Position numbers and translations under genes: made by a program. From assembly GCF_017368815.1 (NCBI RefSeq), contig NZ_JAFNME010000009.1, positions 1 through 64,000 of the forward strand: a stretch of 64,000 bases of DNA, written 5' to 3'. Below, piece by piece: positions 1 to 9,012 of the stretch. Each line of letters begins with the position of its first letter. Within the stretch, counting starts at the first letter, position 1. This DNA is from Comamonas denitrificans. GTDB lineage: Bacteria > Pseudomonadota > Gammaproteobacteria > Burkholderiales > Burkholderiaceae_C. The notes below the pieces were generated by a model that was given only the letters and a program-made list of their open reading frames with translations, did not search any database and was not told the origin of the DNA.

Positions 1-80
1 CCCCGGGCTTTGAGCGCTGCGTTGTACGCTGCCCAGTTGGTGGTCTTGTAGCGGGGCTTGGCGCTCTTGGATTCACTCAT
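1..80 (-). CDS. IS5-family transposase, N-terminal fragment (runs off the window)
   Basis: The ATG at 80-78 opens a frame reading MSESKSAKPRYKTTNWAAYN and on to the window edge. This is the characteristic N-terminus of IS5-family DDE transposases: basic residues, then TNWxxYNxALxxRG. Only 26 residues are visible, so the catalytic domain cannot be checked. The position just inside the terminal repeat supports the start choice. The transposase presumably mobilises the element that split the neighbouring methyltransferase gene. Confidence 0.72.
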   Translation of the reverse strand, partial: MSESKSAKPRYKTTNWAAYNAALKAR

Positions 81-126
81 GTCCCGAGGCTAACAGTTCG
101 GGGGGCAGGGTTTGTGCAACAGAGCC
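1..126 (-). mobile_element. Terminus of an IS5-family insertion sequence
   Basis: One end of an insertion sequence cut by the window edge. Read leftwards from 126, the tip GGCTCTGTTGCACAAACC resembles terminal inverted repeats of the IS903 subgroup of IS5. A transposase start codon lies 46 bp inside the tip, as expected for that group. The element interrupts the methyltransferase gene that runs towards it. The other end and the target duplication are outside the window. Confidence 0.75.
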
Positions 127-1118
127 TTCTTGATATAGAAGTCCAGCTCACGGCGCAAAAAGCCGCCCAAGTCTTTGTGGATGAAATAGTCCGCCGTGTT
201 CTTGGTGGTGTAGTCGCTCAGGTGCTTTTCCAGCAGGGTGCGCTGCGGATTTTTCTCGGTCGGCGCGCGCTGGCCCAGCGCCAGCCAACGCGCCTTCACC
301 GCGCTATCTGCCAGCACGGTTTCCACTGCTTTGGTAACCAGCGCCTCCTGCTTGGTGCCTTTGGGCTGGGCGGCATATTCAAAGCGAATGATCAGCTCCT
401 TGCTGCCATCGGCGGTTTGTACTTCCTCAACGGGTAGCAGCTCTTCTTCGTATTCGTCGCCGTTTTCATCCACACGGGTAACAGTTTTGGCCGCTACCAG
501 GGCAAAGCGCCGTTCCTTGTCGTTGTCCTTGCGGTTGTCTTTGGCGGTGTCGGCGGCGGCCAGGCGCAAATGCACCGTGCGGCCGTCTTCCAACTTGAAG
601 CTGTAATTGCTGAAGTTCTCGCCGCTCTTGGTGTAGTACTGATCCTTGTTGGCCCAGTGCAGCATCACCTCTTCGCCCGCGTAGGGGATGGCGTAGGTGT
701 CGCCCTTGTAGCGGCGCTGGCTGATGAAGTCACCATTTTGGTAATAGCGCGAGAAAAAGGTCAGCAGGTGCGAGAACACGGCATTTTCGTGTTCGCTGGC
801 ACCGGTGCTGTACTGCGCCAGCTTTTGGCGCAACTCTTGCACTTTCGGGACCGTGGCCGGATCGATGCCGTCTGCCTGGTATTGCGCTTCCTTGTCCTTC
901 AGTTCGCGCGCCACCTGCTCTTGCTGTGCAGCGCCACCTTGGCTGAGCGCGGTTTGCACCTTCTCGGCCAGCCGGTTTTGCAGGTAGTCGTTGATCTCGC
1001 CCGCCCGGGCGTTGAGGATGCGGTAGATGCCAAAGTCCAGTTCCGGGCGGTCGATCTGGAAGATCTCGCGCAGCTTGGCGACGAGCTCCTGGAATTTGGG
1101 ATGTTGTTTGTTGGTCAT
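90..1118 (-). pseudogene. Type III-like adenine-specific DNA methyltransferase, truncated by the IS
   Basis: The first ~330 residues match the N-terminal region of large (about 1000 aa) site-specific DNA methyltransferases that pair with SNF2 or Res-type helicases (family recognition from memory). The frame enters the IS tip near position 126 and stops at 90 after a nonsense tail (KKALLHKPCPPNC). The SAM-binding and DPPY catalytic motifs, expected further downstream, are absent, so the visible product should have no methylating activity. It lies 48 bp downstream of the helicase on the same strand and was presumably co-transcribed. The missing 3' part may survive beyond the IS. Confidence 0.8.
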
Positions 1119-1165
1119 GGCGTGCCCTGATCTCGGGATTTCTGATGCTTTATAGGATGTGCGTT

Positions 1166-4093
1166 TCAGGTGACCTGCCAGCGGATGCTGAACAGGGTCT
1201 CGTGGCTGGTTTTTTCTTGCAGGCGCTGCTGAAGCGAGGCAATCAGCGCATCGCGCTTGGCGATGATTTCGTCTTCCACCTCAAAAACTTCTTGCCGCAG
1301 GCGGCGCTGCTTGCGCTCCAGCTCAGACAGCTCGCGCTGGATGCCGTCTTGCTCCTGCAAGGTGGCGGCTTTGCGGGCGTCGCGCTTGAGCTGTGCGATG
1401 CGGGCTTTGGTGTGCTTCAGGGCCTCTTCTGCGGCCAGCAGCTTGTCGTCGGCCCAGCGTTCCAGCTTGTCCCGTTCTTCATGGAACAGGCGCTGGTTGG
1501 CTTCAATAAATCCTGAAATAGTAGCTGCTACCGCTTGCTGGCTATTGGCTAGAAGCGTTTTTGGCACAGATTCTTCCAGGGGCGCGGGCTTGCCTGCGGC
1601 GGGAAGGGCCATGAGCTTTTCGCAGGTTTCCTGGTCTAGTACCCGCCCATCGTCCGTGAGGCCGGAGAACAGCAGCGCCTCGGTGGTCTCGAAGGCAGTC
1701 ACTTCCAGCCGGGCCAGCGTCAGCCAGCCGGACTTGCCGCGCAGCCTCTCAATGACGGAGACGCGCGCGCCGTGTTTTTCGTAGTCCAGCTTCACGGTGG
1801 CGACGGGCGTGGCTGCGTTCAGACTGGCTTCAATGCTCCACTCCCCCAGCGGGTGGCTAAGGCGGTAGGCGTGTGCCAGCATGTCCGGCTGCGCCGCCCC
1901 ACGAATAAGTTGATAGCGACCGACAGCGATACCCGCTGGCGGCGTGGTCAATGAGAACGCGTAGGACTGCTCGTCAAAGCGTGCGCGGTCATGGAGGGCA
2001 TAGCGGGTCACGCCCCAAAACCAGCGCCCGAGTTTGTCGAGGCGTGCTTCGGCCTCGTCCAATCGCAGCTTGAGCCGGTCGTGGACATCCTCATCGAAGT
2101 TCTCTAGCAGCTGGGACTGGGTGTCTTTGATGCGGTCGGCTATGGATTCTTCCAGCTCCGCTTGCAGCGCATTGAAGGCGGCTTCGATCTGCGCGGGCTG
2201 GCGGCAGGTGTCGTAGATTTGGAGGATGCGTTTTTCAAAATCGAGGCCTCCCTCGATGCGGCCCAGCACTTCATCGCTTGCGCCAAACACCCCAGAGAAC
2301 AGCTTGAATTTTTCGGTGAGCAGCTCCAGCACACGCTGGTCGGCCTGGTTGCGGGTGTTGAGGAAGTTGATGACCACCACATCAAAACGCTGACCGTAGC
2401 GGTGGCAGCGGCCAATGCGCTGCTCAACGCGCTGCGGGTTCCACGGCAGGTCGTAATTGATGATCAGCGCGCAGAACTGCAAATTGACGCCTTCGGCAGC
2501 CGCTTCAGTGGCGATCATGATTTCCGCACCACTGCCGTCGTCCTTGCGGAAGTGGTCGATCAGCGCGGTGCGGCGATCGACCTGCGGCGAGCCGGTGACG
2601 CGATCCGTGCCTTTGTTCTCTTGCAGCCAACGTTGGTAAATGGCGGTGGAGTCTTCGTGGGTGTTGGTTCCACTGAACAACACCAATTTGCCCGCATGGC
2701 CGTTGGCGGAGAGAAAGCGGTGCAGGTACTCCTGCGTGCGCTTGGACTCCGTGAAGATGATGGCCTTTCGTGGCGCACGCAGCTCGGCCATCTTGCCGAA
2801 GCCCAGATTGAGCGCCTTCAATAGGGCCTGCGCCTTGGTGTCGGTTTTCAGGGCTTGGGCGGCATCGACGAATGCGGTCAGCTCTGCAATCTCGGCGGTG
2901 ATGGCAGCGCGGACGGCCTGGGAATCTTTTGCCGCGTCTGTCTTACTGCTTTCTGCTAGCTCAGGCGTGAGGGCTTCGGCGTCTTCGTCGGCCTCGCTGG
3001 CTTCCTCTTCGAGGTAGTCCTGCTCCAGATCGTCCTCGGCAATGAGCTGTTCGACCAGTTGGCTGCCGTCGTCTTCCGCTTTGTCTGCTGTGAGCAAGCC
3101 CTGCAGCCGCTCGCGAATGGTGACCAAGGTGGCGGCAACAGCGTGCGAGCTGGAGGCCAGCAGCTTGCGCAAAATCAGCCCAGTGAGATGGCGTTGCTGC
3201 TTAGGCAGGGCGTAGGAGTCTTCCTTTTGCAGAAAGGCCGAGATGCGCTCGTACAGCGCCTGCTCGTCGTCGGTGGGGTTGAACGGCTGGGTGAGGGCCT
3301 TGCGCTCGGTGTACTGGATGTACTCCAGCACGTCACGGCGCAGTGTGCGTTTGGCGAAGCTGGCAAGACGCTCACGCAGCTCGTCCAAGCCGGTGCCGCT
3401 GTTCATGAATTGCTTGCGAAAGGCAGCTTCGTCGCCGAACAGGTGCTCGTCGATCAGTGTGGACAGGCCGTACAGCTCCATCAGCGAGTTTTGCAACGGC
3501 GTGGCGGTGAGCAGCAGCTTTTTGCGGCCTTGCAGCGCGCGCTTGAGTGCCTGCCCGGTGCGGTTGCTGGCGCGGTGCGCATTGCGCAGCTTGTGCGCTT
3601 CGTCAATGACCACCACATCCCAAGGCACGGCACGCAATTCAGCCTCCAGCTTGGCGGCGAACTGGTAGGACATGATCACAACCGCCTTGCCAACCTGCCG
3701 CTGCAAGGTGGCGAGCAGGTCGCCCGCAGACTGCTTGCGCAGGGAAACTGCATCCACCACGGTGGTGGGCACGGCAAACTTGTCGTGCAGCTCCTGCGCC
3801 CATTGCTTGCGCAGGCTAGCCGGGCATATGACCAGCAGCCGACGACGGCGCTCAGCCCAGTATTGGCAAACCACCAGCGCGGCTTCAATGGTTTTGCCCA
3901 GCCCCACCTCGTCAGCCAGCAGTACGCCTTCCTGCAATGGGTTGCGAAGTGCGAACAGCGCCGCCTCGATCTGGTGCGGGTTCAAATCGACGCTGGCATC
4001 GAACAGCGATTGGGAGAGGCGATCTACGCCATCGGCAGCGTGCCGCCGCGTCAGCTCGTGGGCGTAGTACTTGGCTTGGTAAGCGCAGATCAC
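1166..4093 (-). CDS. SNF2-family DEAD/DEAH helicase of a restriction/defence operon
   Basis: A 975-aa two-lobe ATP-dependent DNA translocase. Walker A is DEVGLGKT (61-68), Walker B DEAH (164-167), motif III TATPLQN near 196, and motif VI QRIGRCHRYGQ near 556. The last ~120 residues are a charged coiled coil. I chose the GTG at 4093, which overlaps the TGA of the upstream HTH gene (GTGA) and gives the family-like start VICAYQAKYY; the longer ATG frame would overlap that gene. The pairing with a methyltransferase resembles DISARM or type III-like systems, but drmA/B/C are not in view. A short intergenic-repeat-like sequence is read through in frame near residues 845-860. Confidence 0.85.
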   Translation of the reverse strand: MICAYQAKYYAHELTRRHAADGVDRLSQSLFDASVDLNPHQIEAALFALRNPLQEGVLLADEVGLGKTIEAALVVCQYWAERRRRLLVICPASLRKQWAQELHDKFAVPTTVVDAVSLRKQSAGDLLATLQRQVGKAVVIMSYQFAAKLEAELRAVPWDVVVIDEAHKLRNAHRASNRTGQALKRALQGRKKLLLTATPLQNSLMELYGLSTLIDEHLFGDEAAFRKQFMNSGTGLDELRERLASFAKRTLRRDVLEYIQYTERKALTQPFNPTDDEQALYERISAFLQKEDSYALPKQQRHLTGLILRKLLASSSHAVAATLVTIRERLQGLLTADKAEDDGSQLVEQLIAEDDLEQDYLEEEASEADEDAEALTPELAESSKTDAAKDSQAVRAAITAEIAELTAFVDAAQALKTDTKAQALLKALNLGFGKMAELRAPRKAIIFTESKRTQEYLHRFLSANGHAGKLVLFSGTNTHEDSTAIYQRWLQENKGTDRVTGSPQVDRRTALIDHFRKDDGSGAEIMIATEAAAEGVNLQFCALIINYDLPWNPQRVEQRIGRCHRYGQRFDVVVINFLNTRNQADQRVLELLTEKFKLFSGVFGASDEVLGRIEGGLDFEKRILQIYDTCRQPAQIEAAFNALQAELEESIADRIKDTQSQLLENFDEDVHDRLKLRLDEAEARLDKLGRWFWGVTRYALHDRARFDEQSYAFSLTTPPAGIAVGRYQLIRGAAQPDMLAHAYRLSHPLGEWSIEASLNAATPVATVKLDYEKHGARVSVIERLRGKSGWLTLARLEVTAFETTEALLFSGLTDDGRVLDQETCEKLMALPAAGKPAPLEESVPKTLLANSQQAVAATISGFIEANQRLFHEERDKLERWADDKLLAAEEALKHTKARIAQLKRDARKAATLQEQDGIQRELSELERKQRRLRQEVFEVEDEIIAKRDALIASLQQRLQEKTSHETLFSIRWQVT
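1516..1560. repeat. Intergenic-repeat-like palindrome inside the helicase gene
   Basis: The segment AATAGTAGCTGCTACCGCTT followed by GGCTATTGGCTAGAAGC resembles the short palindromic repeats found between genes elsewhere in the window (AATAGCTG...AGCTATT). Here it is translated in frame, giving a Leu/Ala/Gln-rich stretch in the C-terminal region. Resemblance is by eye only. Confidence 0.4.
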
Positions 4094-4296
4094 CTTTGTC
4101 CCCCGGCGGAATCGACAGACTGCGCATGGATCCAGGCATCGATATCCATTTTTCTGAAACGCCACACCCCGCCGACTTTGAAGGCTGGGATCTTTTTAGC
4201 GCCAGCCAACCGATAGATCGTCCGTTCTGTGACCTTCAAATAGGCTGCCACTTCGGCCAAAGTCAGAACGCCTTCGTTGGATGTGTTTTGAGTCAT
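4090..4296 (-). CDS. Excisionase-like helix-turn-helix DNA-binding protein
   Basis: A 68-aa protein starting MTQNTSNEGVLTLAEVAAYL. The pattern LxxxEVAxYLKVxxxTIYRL...KIPAFKVGGxWRF is the compact winged HTH of the HTH_17/excisionase family, which usually binds DNA as a small regulator or recombination directionality factor. The ATG at 4296 was chosen because the longer upstream frame has no family-like sequence. Its stop overlaps the helicase start by 4 bases, implying translational coupling and a regulatory or targeting role in that operon. The DNA target is unknown. Confidence 0.8.
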   Translation of the reverse strand: MTQNTSNEGVLTLAEVAAYLKVTERTIYRLAGAKKIPAFKVGGVWRFRKMDIDAWIHAQSVDSAGGQR

Positions 4297-4375
4297 TTCT
4301 GATGTTTTATTGGTAATGTTGTCTAGTTTAGTGCCATCTATCCAGCAGCCCGCCTGCGCTGCAGCGGGGCATGGC

Positions 4376-4392
4376 TGCACTTTTTTGGTGCA
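4376..4392. promoter_or_regulatory. NtrC-type enhancer site
   Basis: TGCACTTTTTTGGTGCA differs by one base from the NtrC dyad TGCACC-N5-GGTGCA. It lies about 110 bp upstream of the sigma-54 -24 element, a normal enhancer distance. Binding by NtrC itself is inferred. Confidence 0.65.
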
Positions 4393-4433
4393 TGGCGCGG
4401 CTGCCAAGCCGTGGCGTCTTGGGCACGCTGCAC

Positions 4434-4450
4434 CGCACCAAAGGGTCGCA
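4434..4450. promoter_or_regulatory. Possible second, weaker NtrC site
   Basis: CGCACCAAAGGGTCGCA fits the NtrC dyad with 5/6 and 4/6 matches in the two halves. It lies between the strong site and the sigma-54 promoter. Paired sites are common at NtrC promoters, but this match is weak. Confidence 0.35.
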
Positions 4451-4493
4451 TCGCCCTGAAAATACGGGCCAAAAGCAAAGATTTTTTCAGCTT

Positions 4494-4509
4494 GGCACGG
4501 TTCTTGCTT
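4494..4509 (+). promoter_or_regulatory. Sigma-54 (RpoN) promoter
   Basis: TGGCACGGTTCTTGCT matches the consensus TGGCACG-N4-TTGCW at every position with correct -24/-12 spacing. It points towards dapL, whose start is about 200 bp downstream, with no other gene between. With the NtrC-type dyad upstream, it suggests nitrogen-responsive expression of the operon. Confidence 0.8.
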
Positions 4510-4543
4510 ACATCTTTCTTCAAGCGCCATTGTGCAATTAGGC

Positions 4544-4561
4544 AGGTGCCCAGGCACCTGT
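4544..4561. promoter_or_regulatory. Palindrome in the dap operon leader
   Basis: CAGGTGCC-CA-GGCACCTG is a perfect 8-bp-arm inverted repeat lying just downstream of the predicted sigma-54 transcription start. It could be an operator or an RNA hairpin in the leader; nothing decides between them. Confidence 0.4.
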
Positions 4562-4587
4562 GCATGATGGCAAGCCTTCATTTATTG

Positions 4588-4669
4588 AATAGCTGTTTAC
4601 GCTTGTATTTGCTTGTTTTAAAGATTATTTATCTATGAAAACATTTATTTATCAGCGGTAGAAGCTATT
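4588..4669. repeat. AATAGCT-family intergenic repeat (copy before dapL)
   Basis: An AT-rich ~80-bp imperfect palindrome starting AATAGCTGTTTACGCTTG and ending CAGCGGTAGAAGCTATT. The outer arms AATAGCT/AGCTATT recur at several other sites in this window around different central sequences. It lies inside the predicted leader of the dapL operon. Confidence 0.65.
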
Positions 4670-4707
4670 GTTTTATTGATTCAACCGGCCAGCTTGAAGA
4701 ACCCACC

Positions 4708-5931
4708 ATGATCCGCATCAATCCCCACTACCCCAAGCTGCAAGCCAGCTATTTGTTTGCCGACATCGCCCGGCGCGTCAGCGCCTTTCAGCAGCAGCAC
4801 CCGGACAAACACCTGATCCGCCTGGGCATTGGCGACGTGACCCAGCCGCTGCCGCCCGCCTGCATTGCCGCGCTGCACCAGGCCACGGACGAGATGGCCA
4901 ATGCCGCCAACTTTCGCGGCTATGGCCCGGAGCAGGGCTACGACTTTCTGCGCCAAGCGATTGCCACGCACGACTTCCAAGCCCGTGGTGCCCAGATCGA
5001 TGCCGATGAAATTTTTGTCAGCGATGGCGCCAAGTCCGACACCGGCAACATCCAGGAGATTTTTGCGCAGGATGTGCGCGTGGCCATCCCCGATCCGGTG
5101 TACCCGGTGTATGTGGACACCAACGTCATGGCCGGGCGCACCGATGCCGCCGTCGATGGCCGCTACCCCGGCTTTGTCTATCTGGACAGCACCGCCGCCA
5201 ACGGCTATGTGCCCGCCCTGCCCAGCGAGCCGGTCGATCTGATCTACCTGTGCTTTCCGAACAACCCCACGGGTGCCACGGCCACGCGCGCGCAACTGGC
5301 TGCCTGGGTGGAGTACGCGCGCCAAAACCGGGCGCTGATTTTGTTTGATGCGGCGTATGAAGCCTTTATTCGCGACCCCGAACTGCCGCACTCCATCTAC
5401 GAAATCCCCGGCGCACGCGAGGTGGCGATTGAGTTTCGCAGCTACTCCAAGACGGCGGGCTTTACCGGCCTGCGCTGCGCCTACACCGTGGTGCCCAAAG
5501 AGTGCATGGCCTGGGACGACAGCGGCCAGCCCGTAGCCCTGCATGCGCTGTGGATGCGGCGGCACACGACCAAGTTCAACGGCGTGTCCTACCCCGTGCA
5601 ACGCGCTGCCGAGGCGGTGTACAGCGCCGAGGGCCAGCAGCAGGTGCGGGCGCTGATTGACGGCTATCTGGACAACGCCCGCACCATTCGCCGCGCTTTT
5701 GAGGCCATGGGCTTTGCTTGCACCGGGGGCGAGAACGCGCCCTACGTCTGGATTGATGCGCAGCGCGATGCCTGGGCGTTTTTCGACCTGCTGCTGCACC
5801 GCGCCGGGGTGGTCTGCACGCCGGGGGTGGGCTTTGGCCGCTGCGGCCAGCAGCATGTGCGCATCAGCGCCTTCAATAGTGCAGAAAACGTGGCCAACGC
5901 CTTGCAGCGTATACGCCAAGCGCTTCAATAA
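4708..5931 (+). CDS. dapL: LL-diaminopimelate aminotransferase
   Basis: PLP fold-type I aminotransferase of 407 aa, the usual DapL length. It converts tetrahydrodipicolinate directly to LL-diaminopimelate with glutamate as donor, bypassing the succinylase steps of lysine and peptidoglycan precursor synthesis. Visible features are the N-terminal [13 protein letters not shown], the FPNNPTG substrate loop, and the PLP-binding lysine in [12 protein letters not shown]. It heads an operon with lysA, nadE and dapF, so substrate and product steps are adjacent. DapL is unusual for Betaproteobacteria (general knowledge), which mostly use DapD/DapC/DapE. A sigma-54 promoter lies about 200 bp upstream. 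Confidence 0.92.
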   Translation: MIRINPHYPKLQASYLFADIARRVSAFQQQHPDKHLIRLGIGDVTQPLPPACIAALHQATDEMANAANFRGYGPEQGYDFLRQAIATHDFQARGAQIDADEIFVSDGAKSDTGNIQEIFAQDVRVAIPDPVYPVYVDTNVMAGRTDAAVDGRYPGFVYLDSTAANGYVPALPSEPVDLIYLCFPNNPTGATATRAQLAAWVEYARQNRALILFDAAYEAFIRDPELPHSIYEIPGAREVAIEFRSYSKTAGFTGLRCAYTVVPKECMAWDDSGQPVALHALWMRRHTTKFNGVSYPVQRAAEAVYSAEGQQQVRALIDGYLDNARTIRRAFEAMGFACTGGENAPYVWIDAQRDAWAFFDLLLHRAGVVCTPGVGFGRCGQQHVRISAFNSAENVANALQRIRQALQ

Positions 5932-5954
5932 ATACAGCAAACAGAGAATCCACC

Positions 5955-7223
5955 ATGCCCATTTCCAACGATTTTCGCCAGCGCCTGTACCCCCAGCTGC
6001 CAGCCATTGCCGAGCACTTCGGCACGCCCTTCCACATCTATGACGAGGCGGGCATCCGCGCCACCGTGGCCCGCCTGTATGCGGCCTTTGCCAAGGTGGC
6101 CGGGTTCAAAGAGTATTACGCCGTCAAGGCGCTGCCCAACCCGCGCATCCTGGCCTTGCTGCGTGAGCTGGGCTGCGGTTTTGATTGCAGCTCCATCGCC
6201 GAGCTGGTGCTGGCCCGCCAGGCTGGCGCACGCGGCGAGGAGATCATGTTCACCTCCAACAACACCTCGCCCGAAGAATTTGCCGTGGCCGCGCAGGACG
6301 GCGGCTGCATCCTGAACCTGGACGACCTGAGCCTGGTGGCCAAGGTGCCGCAGATGCCCGAGCTGGTGTGCTTTCGCTACAACCCCGGGGCCGAGCGCAG
6401 CGGCAACAGCATCATCGGCAACCCGCTGGAGGCCAAATACGGCGTGCCGCACGCCCAGCTGCTCGACGCTTTTCGCGCCGCCCAGGCCCGGGGGGCGCGG
6501 CGCTTTGGCCTGCACACCATGCTGGCCTCGAACGAGCGCGACCACCGCTACATGGTGCAGACGGTGGAGATGCTGCTGCAAGTGGCCGCCTGGGTGCAGG
6601 CAGAGCTGGGCATTCGCCTGGAGTTCATCAACATGGGCGGCGGCCTGGGCATCCCCTACCGGCCCGAAGAGGAAGCATTCGATGTCGAGGCCCTGGGCCA
6701 CCAGGCGCAGGCGCTGCTGGCCGATTTCCGCACCCGCCACGGCCACACACCCGCGCTGCACATGGAAAGCGGGCGCTACATCACCGGCCCGCACGGCGTG
6801 CTGGTGACGCGGGCCATCAACCGCAAAGAGAGTTATCGCACCTACATCGGCGTGGATGCCTGCATGTCCGCCCTGATGCGCCCTGGCATGTACGGCGCGT
6901 ACCACCACATCGACGTGGTGGGCAAAACCGCCAGCGAGGCCAGCCCGCATGACGCGCTGGTGGATGTCGTTGGCTCCCTGTGCGAAAACAACGACAAATT
7001 CGCCGTGCAGCGCCCCCTGCCGCCGGTGGCCGATGGCGATCTGCTCGTCATCCACGACACCGGGGCGCACGGCCACGCCATGGGCTTTAACTACAACGGC
7101 AAGCTGCGCCCGCAGGAGCTGCTGCTGCGCCCCCATGGCAGCGTAGAGCGCATCCGCCGCGCCGAGACGCTGCAAGACTACTTCGCCACGCTGCAATTTC
7201 CCGCGCGGGAGTGGCAGCCATGA
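5955..7223 (+). CDS. lysA: Diaminopimelate decarboxylase-like PLP enzyme
   Basis: A 422-aa alanine-racemase-fold (type III PLP) decarboxylase expected to convert meso-diaminopimelate to lysine. The PLP lysine lies in [10 protein letters not shown], with the glycine loop MGGGLGIPY and the phosphate-binding ESGR. The second active-site region reads CENNDKFA where classical LysA has CESxD, so this is a divergent subgroup and another diamino acid substrate is possible. It lies 23 bp after dapL and overlaps nadE by ATGA. A second, canonical lysA may exist elsewhere in the genome. Confidence 0.82.
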   Translation: MPISNDFRQRLYPQLPAIAEHFGTPFHIYDEAGIRATVARLYAAFAKVAGFKEYYAVKALPNPRILALLRELGCGFDCSSIAELVLARQAGARGEEIMFTSNNTSPEEFAVAAQDGGCILNLDDLSLVAKVPQMPELVCFRYNPGAERSGNSIIGNPLEAKYGVPHAQLLDAFRAAQARGARRFGLHTMLASNERDHRYMVQTVEMLLQVAAWVQAELGIRLEFINMGGGLGIPYRPEEEAFDVEALGHQAQALLADFRTRHGHTPALHMESGRYITGPHGVLVTRAINRKESYRTYIGVDACMSALMRPGMYGAYHHIDVVGKTASEASPHDALVDVVGSLCENNDKFAVQRPLPPVADGDLLVIHDTGAHGHAMGFNYNGKLRPQELLLRPHGSVERIRRAETLQDYFATLQFPAREWQP

Positions 7224-8062
7224 CCCTGCCACGCCTGCACCCCCGCCAAAACGCCATTGCCGCCGTGCTGGGTGTGACCCCGCCGTTTACCAACCCGGCC
7301 ATGCTGGCAGCCGAGGCGCTGCGGCGGCAGGTCTTCATCGAAGACACGCTGCAGGCCAGCGGCCTGACCACCCTGGTGCTGGGCATCAGCGGCGGGGTTG
7401 ATTCGCTGGTGGCCGGGCGACTGGCACAACTGGCCGTGCAGGCGCTGCGCACCCGCACCCGCGATGGCCGCTACCGCTTCATCGCTGTGCGCCTGCCCTA
7501 CAGCACCCAGCACGACGAGGACGCTGCCCGCGCCGCTCTGGCCTTTATCCGCGCCGATGAGGAATGCACCGTGCCCATTGAAAACGCGGTGCAGGCCCTG
7601 GCTGCGCACCTGCCCAAGCTGTCCACCCTGCCCGCCCGCCGGCGCGATGTTGTGCTGGGCAACGTCAAGGCCCGCACCCGCATGGTGGCGCAGTACGCCC
7701 TGGCCAACGCCACGGGCGGGCTGGTGATTGGCACCGACCACGCCGCCGAGGCGGTGATGGGCTTTTTCACCAAATTCGGCGATGGTGCGTGCGATCTGGC
7801 CCCGCTGTCCGGCTTGGTCAAGGGCCAGGTGCGCGCCATTGCTGCCCACCTGGGCGCACCGGCCGAACTGGTTCACAAAACCCCCACCGCCGATCTGGAA
7901 GACCTCGCCCCAGGCCGCCCGGACGAAGCCGCCTACGGTGTCACCTACGACCAGATTGATGCCTTTTTGCACGGTCAGCCGGTGGATGCCCACGCCTTCC
8001 AGCGCATCGTCACCGCCTACGAAGCCAGCGGGCACAAACGCGCCCACCCCCTTACGCCATGA
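7220..8062 (+). CDS. nadE: NH3-dependent NAD+ synthetase
   Basis: A 280-aa N-type ATP pyrophosphatase that amidates deamido-NAD to NAD with ammonia. The P-loop is GISGGVDS near residue 55. GNVKARTRM and the [18 protein letters not shown] region match bacterial NadE lacking a glutaminase domain. ATG at 7220 overlaps the lysA stop (ATGA); a GTG three codons upstream is the alternative. Its placement between lysA and dapF is odd for an NAD gene, but ammonia dependence would fit the nitrogen-type promoter upstream (inference). Other NAD genes, nadC and nadA, lie at 57-59 kb. Confidence 0.9.
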   Translation: MTLPRLHPRQNAIAAVLGVTPPFTNPAMLAAEALRRQVFIEDTLQASGLTTLVLGISGGVDSLVAGRLAQLAVQALRTRTRDGRYRFIAVRLPYSTQHDEDAARAALAFIRADEECTVPIENAVQALAAHLPKLSTLPARRRDVVLGNVKARTRMVAQYALANATGGLVIGTDHAAEAVMGFFTKFGDGACDLAPLSGLVKGQVRAIAAHLGAPAELVHKTPTADLEDLAPGRPDEAAYGVTYDQIDAFLHGQPVDAHAFQRIVTAYEASGHKRAHPLTP

Positions 8063-8943
8063 CCACGACGAGCACAACGGCTTTGCGCCGCCCACCCCTG
8101 CCCTTCACCAAAATGCACGGCCTGGGCAACGATTTTCTGGTGCTGGATGCCACGCGCCAGCCCGTCGCCCTGTCACCAGAAGACATCCGTGCCCTGGCCG
8201 ATCGGCATTTCGGCGTGGGCTTCGACCAGTTGCTGGTGGTCACGCCAGGGCCAAGGGCGGATGTGGACTTTGGCTACCGCATCTTTAACGCCGATGGCTC
8301 TGAGGTGGAGCAATGCGGCAACGGTGCCCGCTGCTTTGCCCGCTTCGTTCACGACCAGGGACTGACGGACCAACGCCGCATCCGCGTGCAGACCTGCGCA
8401 GGCACCATCGTGCTGCACATCACCGACACCGGCCACGTGCAGGTGGACATGGGCATGCCGCGCTTTCTGCCGCAAGAAATCCCCTTCAGCGCCCCGGCCC
8501 CAGCGCTGCGCTACCCCGTGGCTGTGGGCGATGAAATGGTGCAACTGGCCGTGGTGAACATGGGCAACCCGCACGCTGTGCTGCGCGTGGCGGATGTGGA
8601 CAGCGCCCCCGTCGCCACACTGGGGCCACAGCTGGAATCGCACCCGCGCTTTCCCGCCCGGGTGAATGTTGGCTTCATGCAGGTGCTGGCCCCCGACCGC
8701 ATCCGCCTGCGCGTTTATGAACGCGGCACCGGCGAAACCCTGGCCTGCGGCACCGGTGCCTGCGCCGCCGTGGTCGCCGGGCAGCGCCTGGGCTGGCTGG
8801 GCCAGCACGTGACCGTGCTGCTGCCCGGCGGGCCATTGCAGATTGACTGGCCGGGCGAAGGCCAGCACGTGCACATGCAAGGCCCGGCCACGCGGGTGTA
8901 CGACGGCCTGTGGCACTGGCCCGAAGCCGCGCCCGCCGTGTAA
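8059..8943 (+). CDS. dapF: Diaminopimelate epimerase
   Basis: A 294-aa cofactor-free racemase converting LL- to meso-diaminopimelate. Both catalytic cysteines are visible, in EQCGNGARC and [10 protein letters not shown], and the N-terminus [15 protein letters not shown] is diagnostic. It starts inside the nadE stop (ATGA). Together with dapL and lysA it completes the aminotransferase route from tetrahydrodipicolinate to lysine within one operon. It is the last gene before a tRNA pair on the other strand. Confidence 0.95.
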   Translation: MTTTSTTALRRPPLPFTKMHGLGNDFLVLDATRQPVALSPEDIRALADRHFGVGFDQLLVVTPGPRADVDFGYRIFNADGSEVEQCGNGARCFARFVHDQGLTDQRRIRVQTCAGTIVLHITDTGHVQVDMGMPRFLPQEIPFSAPAPALRYPVAVGDEMVQLAVVNMGNPHAVLRVADVDSAPVATLGPQLESHPRFPARVNVGFMQVLAPDRIRLRVYERGTGETLACGTGACAAVVAGQRLGWLGQHVTVLLPGGPLQIDWPGEGQHVHMQGPATRVYDGLWHWPEAAPAV

Positions 8944-8973
8944 ACAACAAATCAGCAAAATCAAACGCAAAGC

Positions 8974-9007
8974 AAAAAGCCCTGAAACTTTTCAGTTTCA
9001 GGGCTTT
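8974..9007 (-). terminator. Rho-independent terminator downstream of tRNA-Arg
   Basis: A 12-13 bp perfect stem, AAAGCCCTGAAAC paired with GTTTCAGGGCTTT around a short loop. On the minus strand it is followed by a T run (CTTTTTG), fitting termination of the tRNA transcript. It may also stop the dap operon on the other strand. Confidence 0.75.
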
Positions 9008-9012
9008 GCATC

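Larger units (their letters stand above)
4297..4707. other. Intergenic region between the divergent defence and dap operons
   Basis: No credible gene is visible in these 411 bases. The region holds an NtrC-type palindrome, a weaker second site, a sigma-54 promoter, an 8-bp-arm palindrome and an AT-rich repeat of the AATAGCT family just before dapL; each is listed separately. The promoter for the HTH/helicase operon should also lie at the left side, but I could not identify it. Confidence 0.7.
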
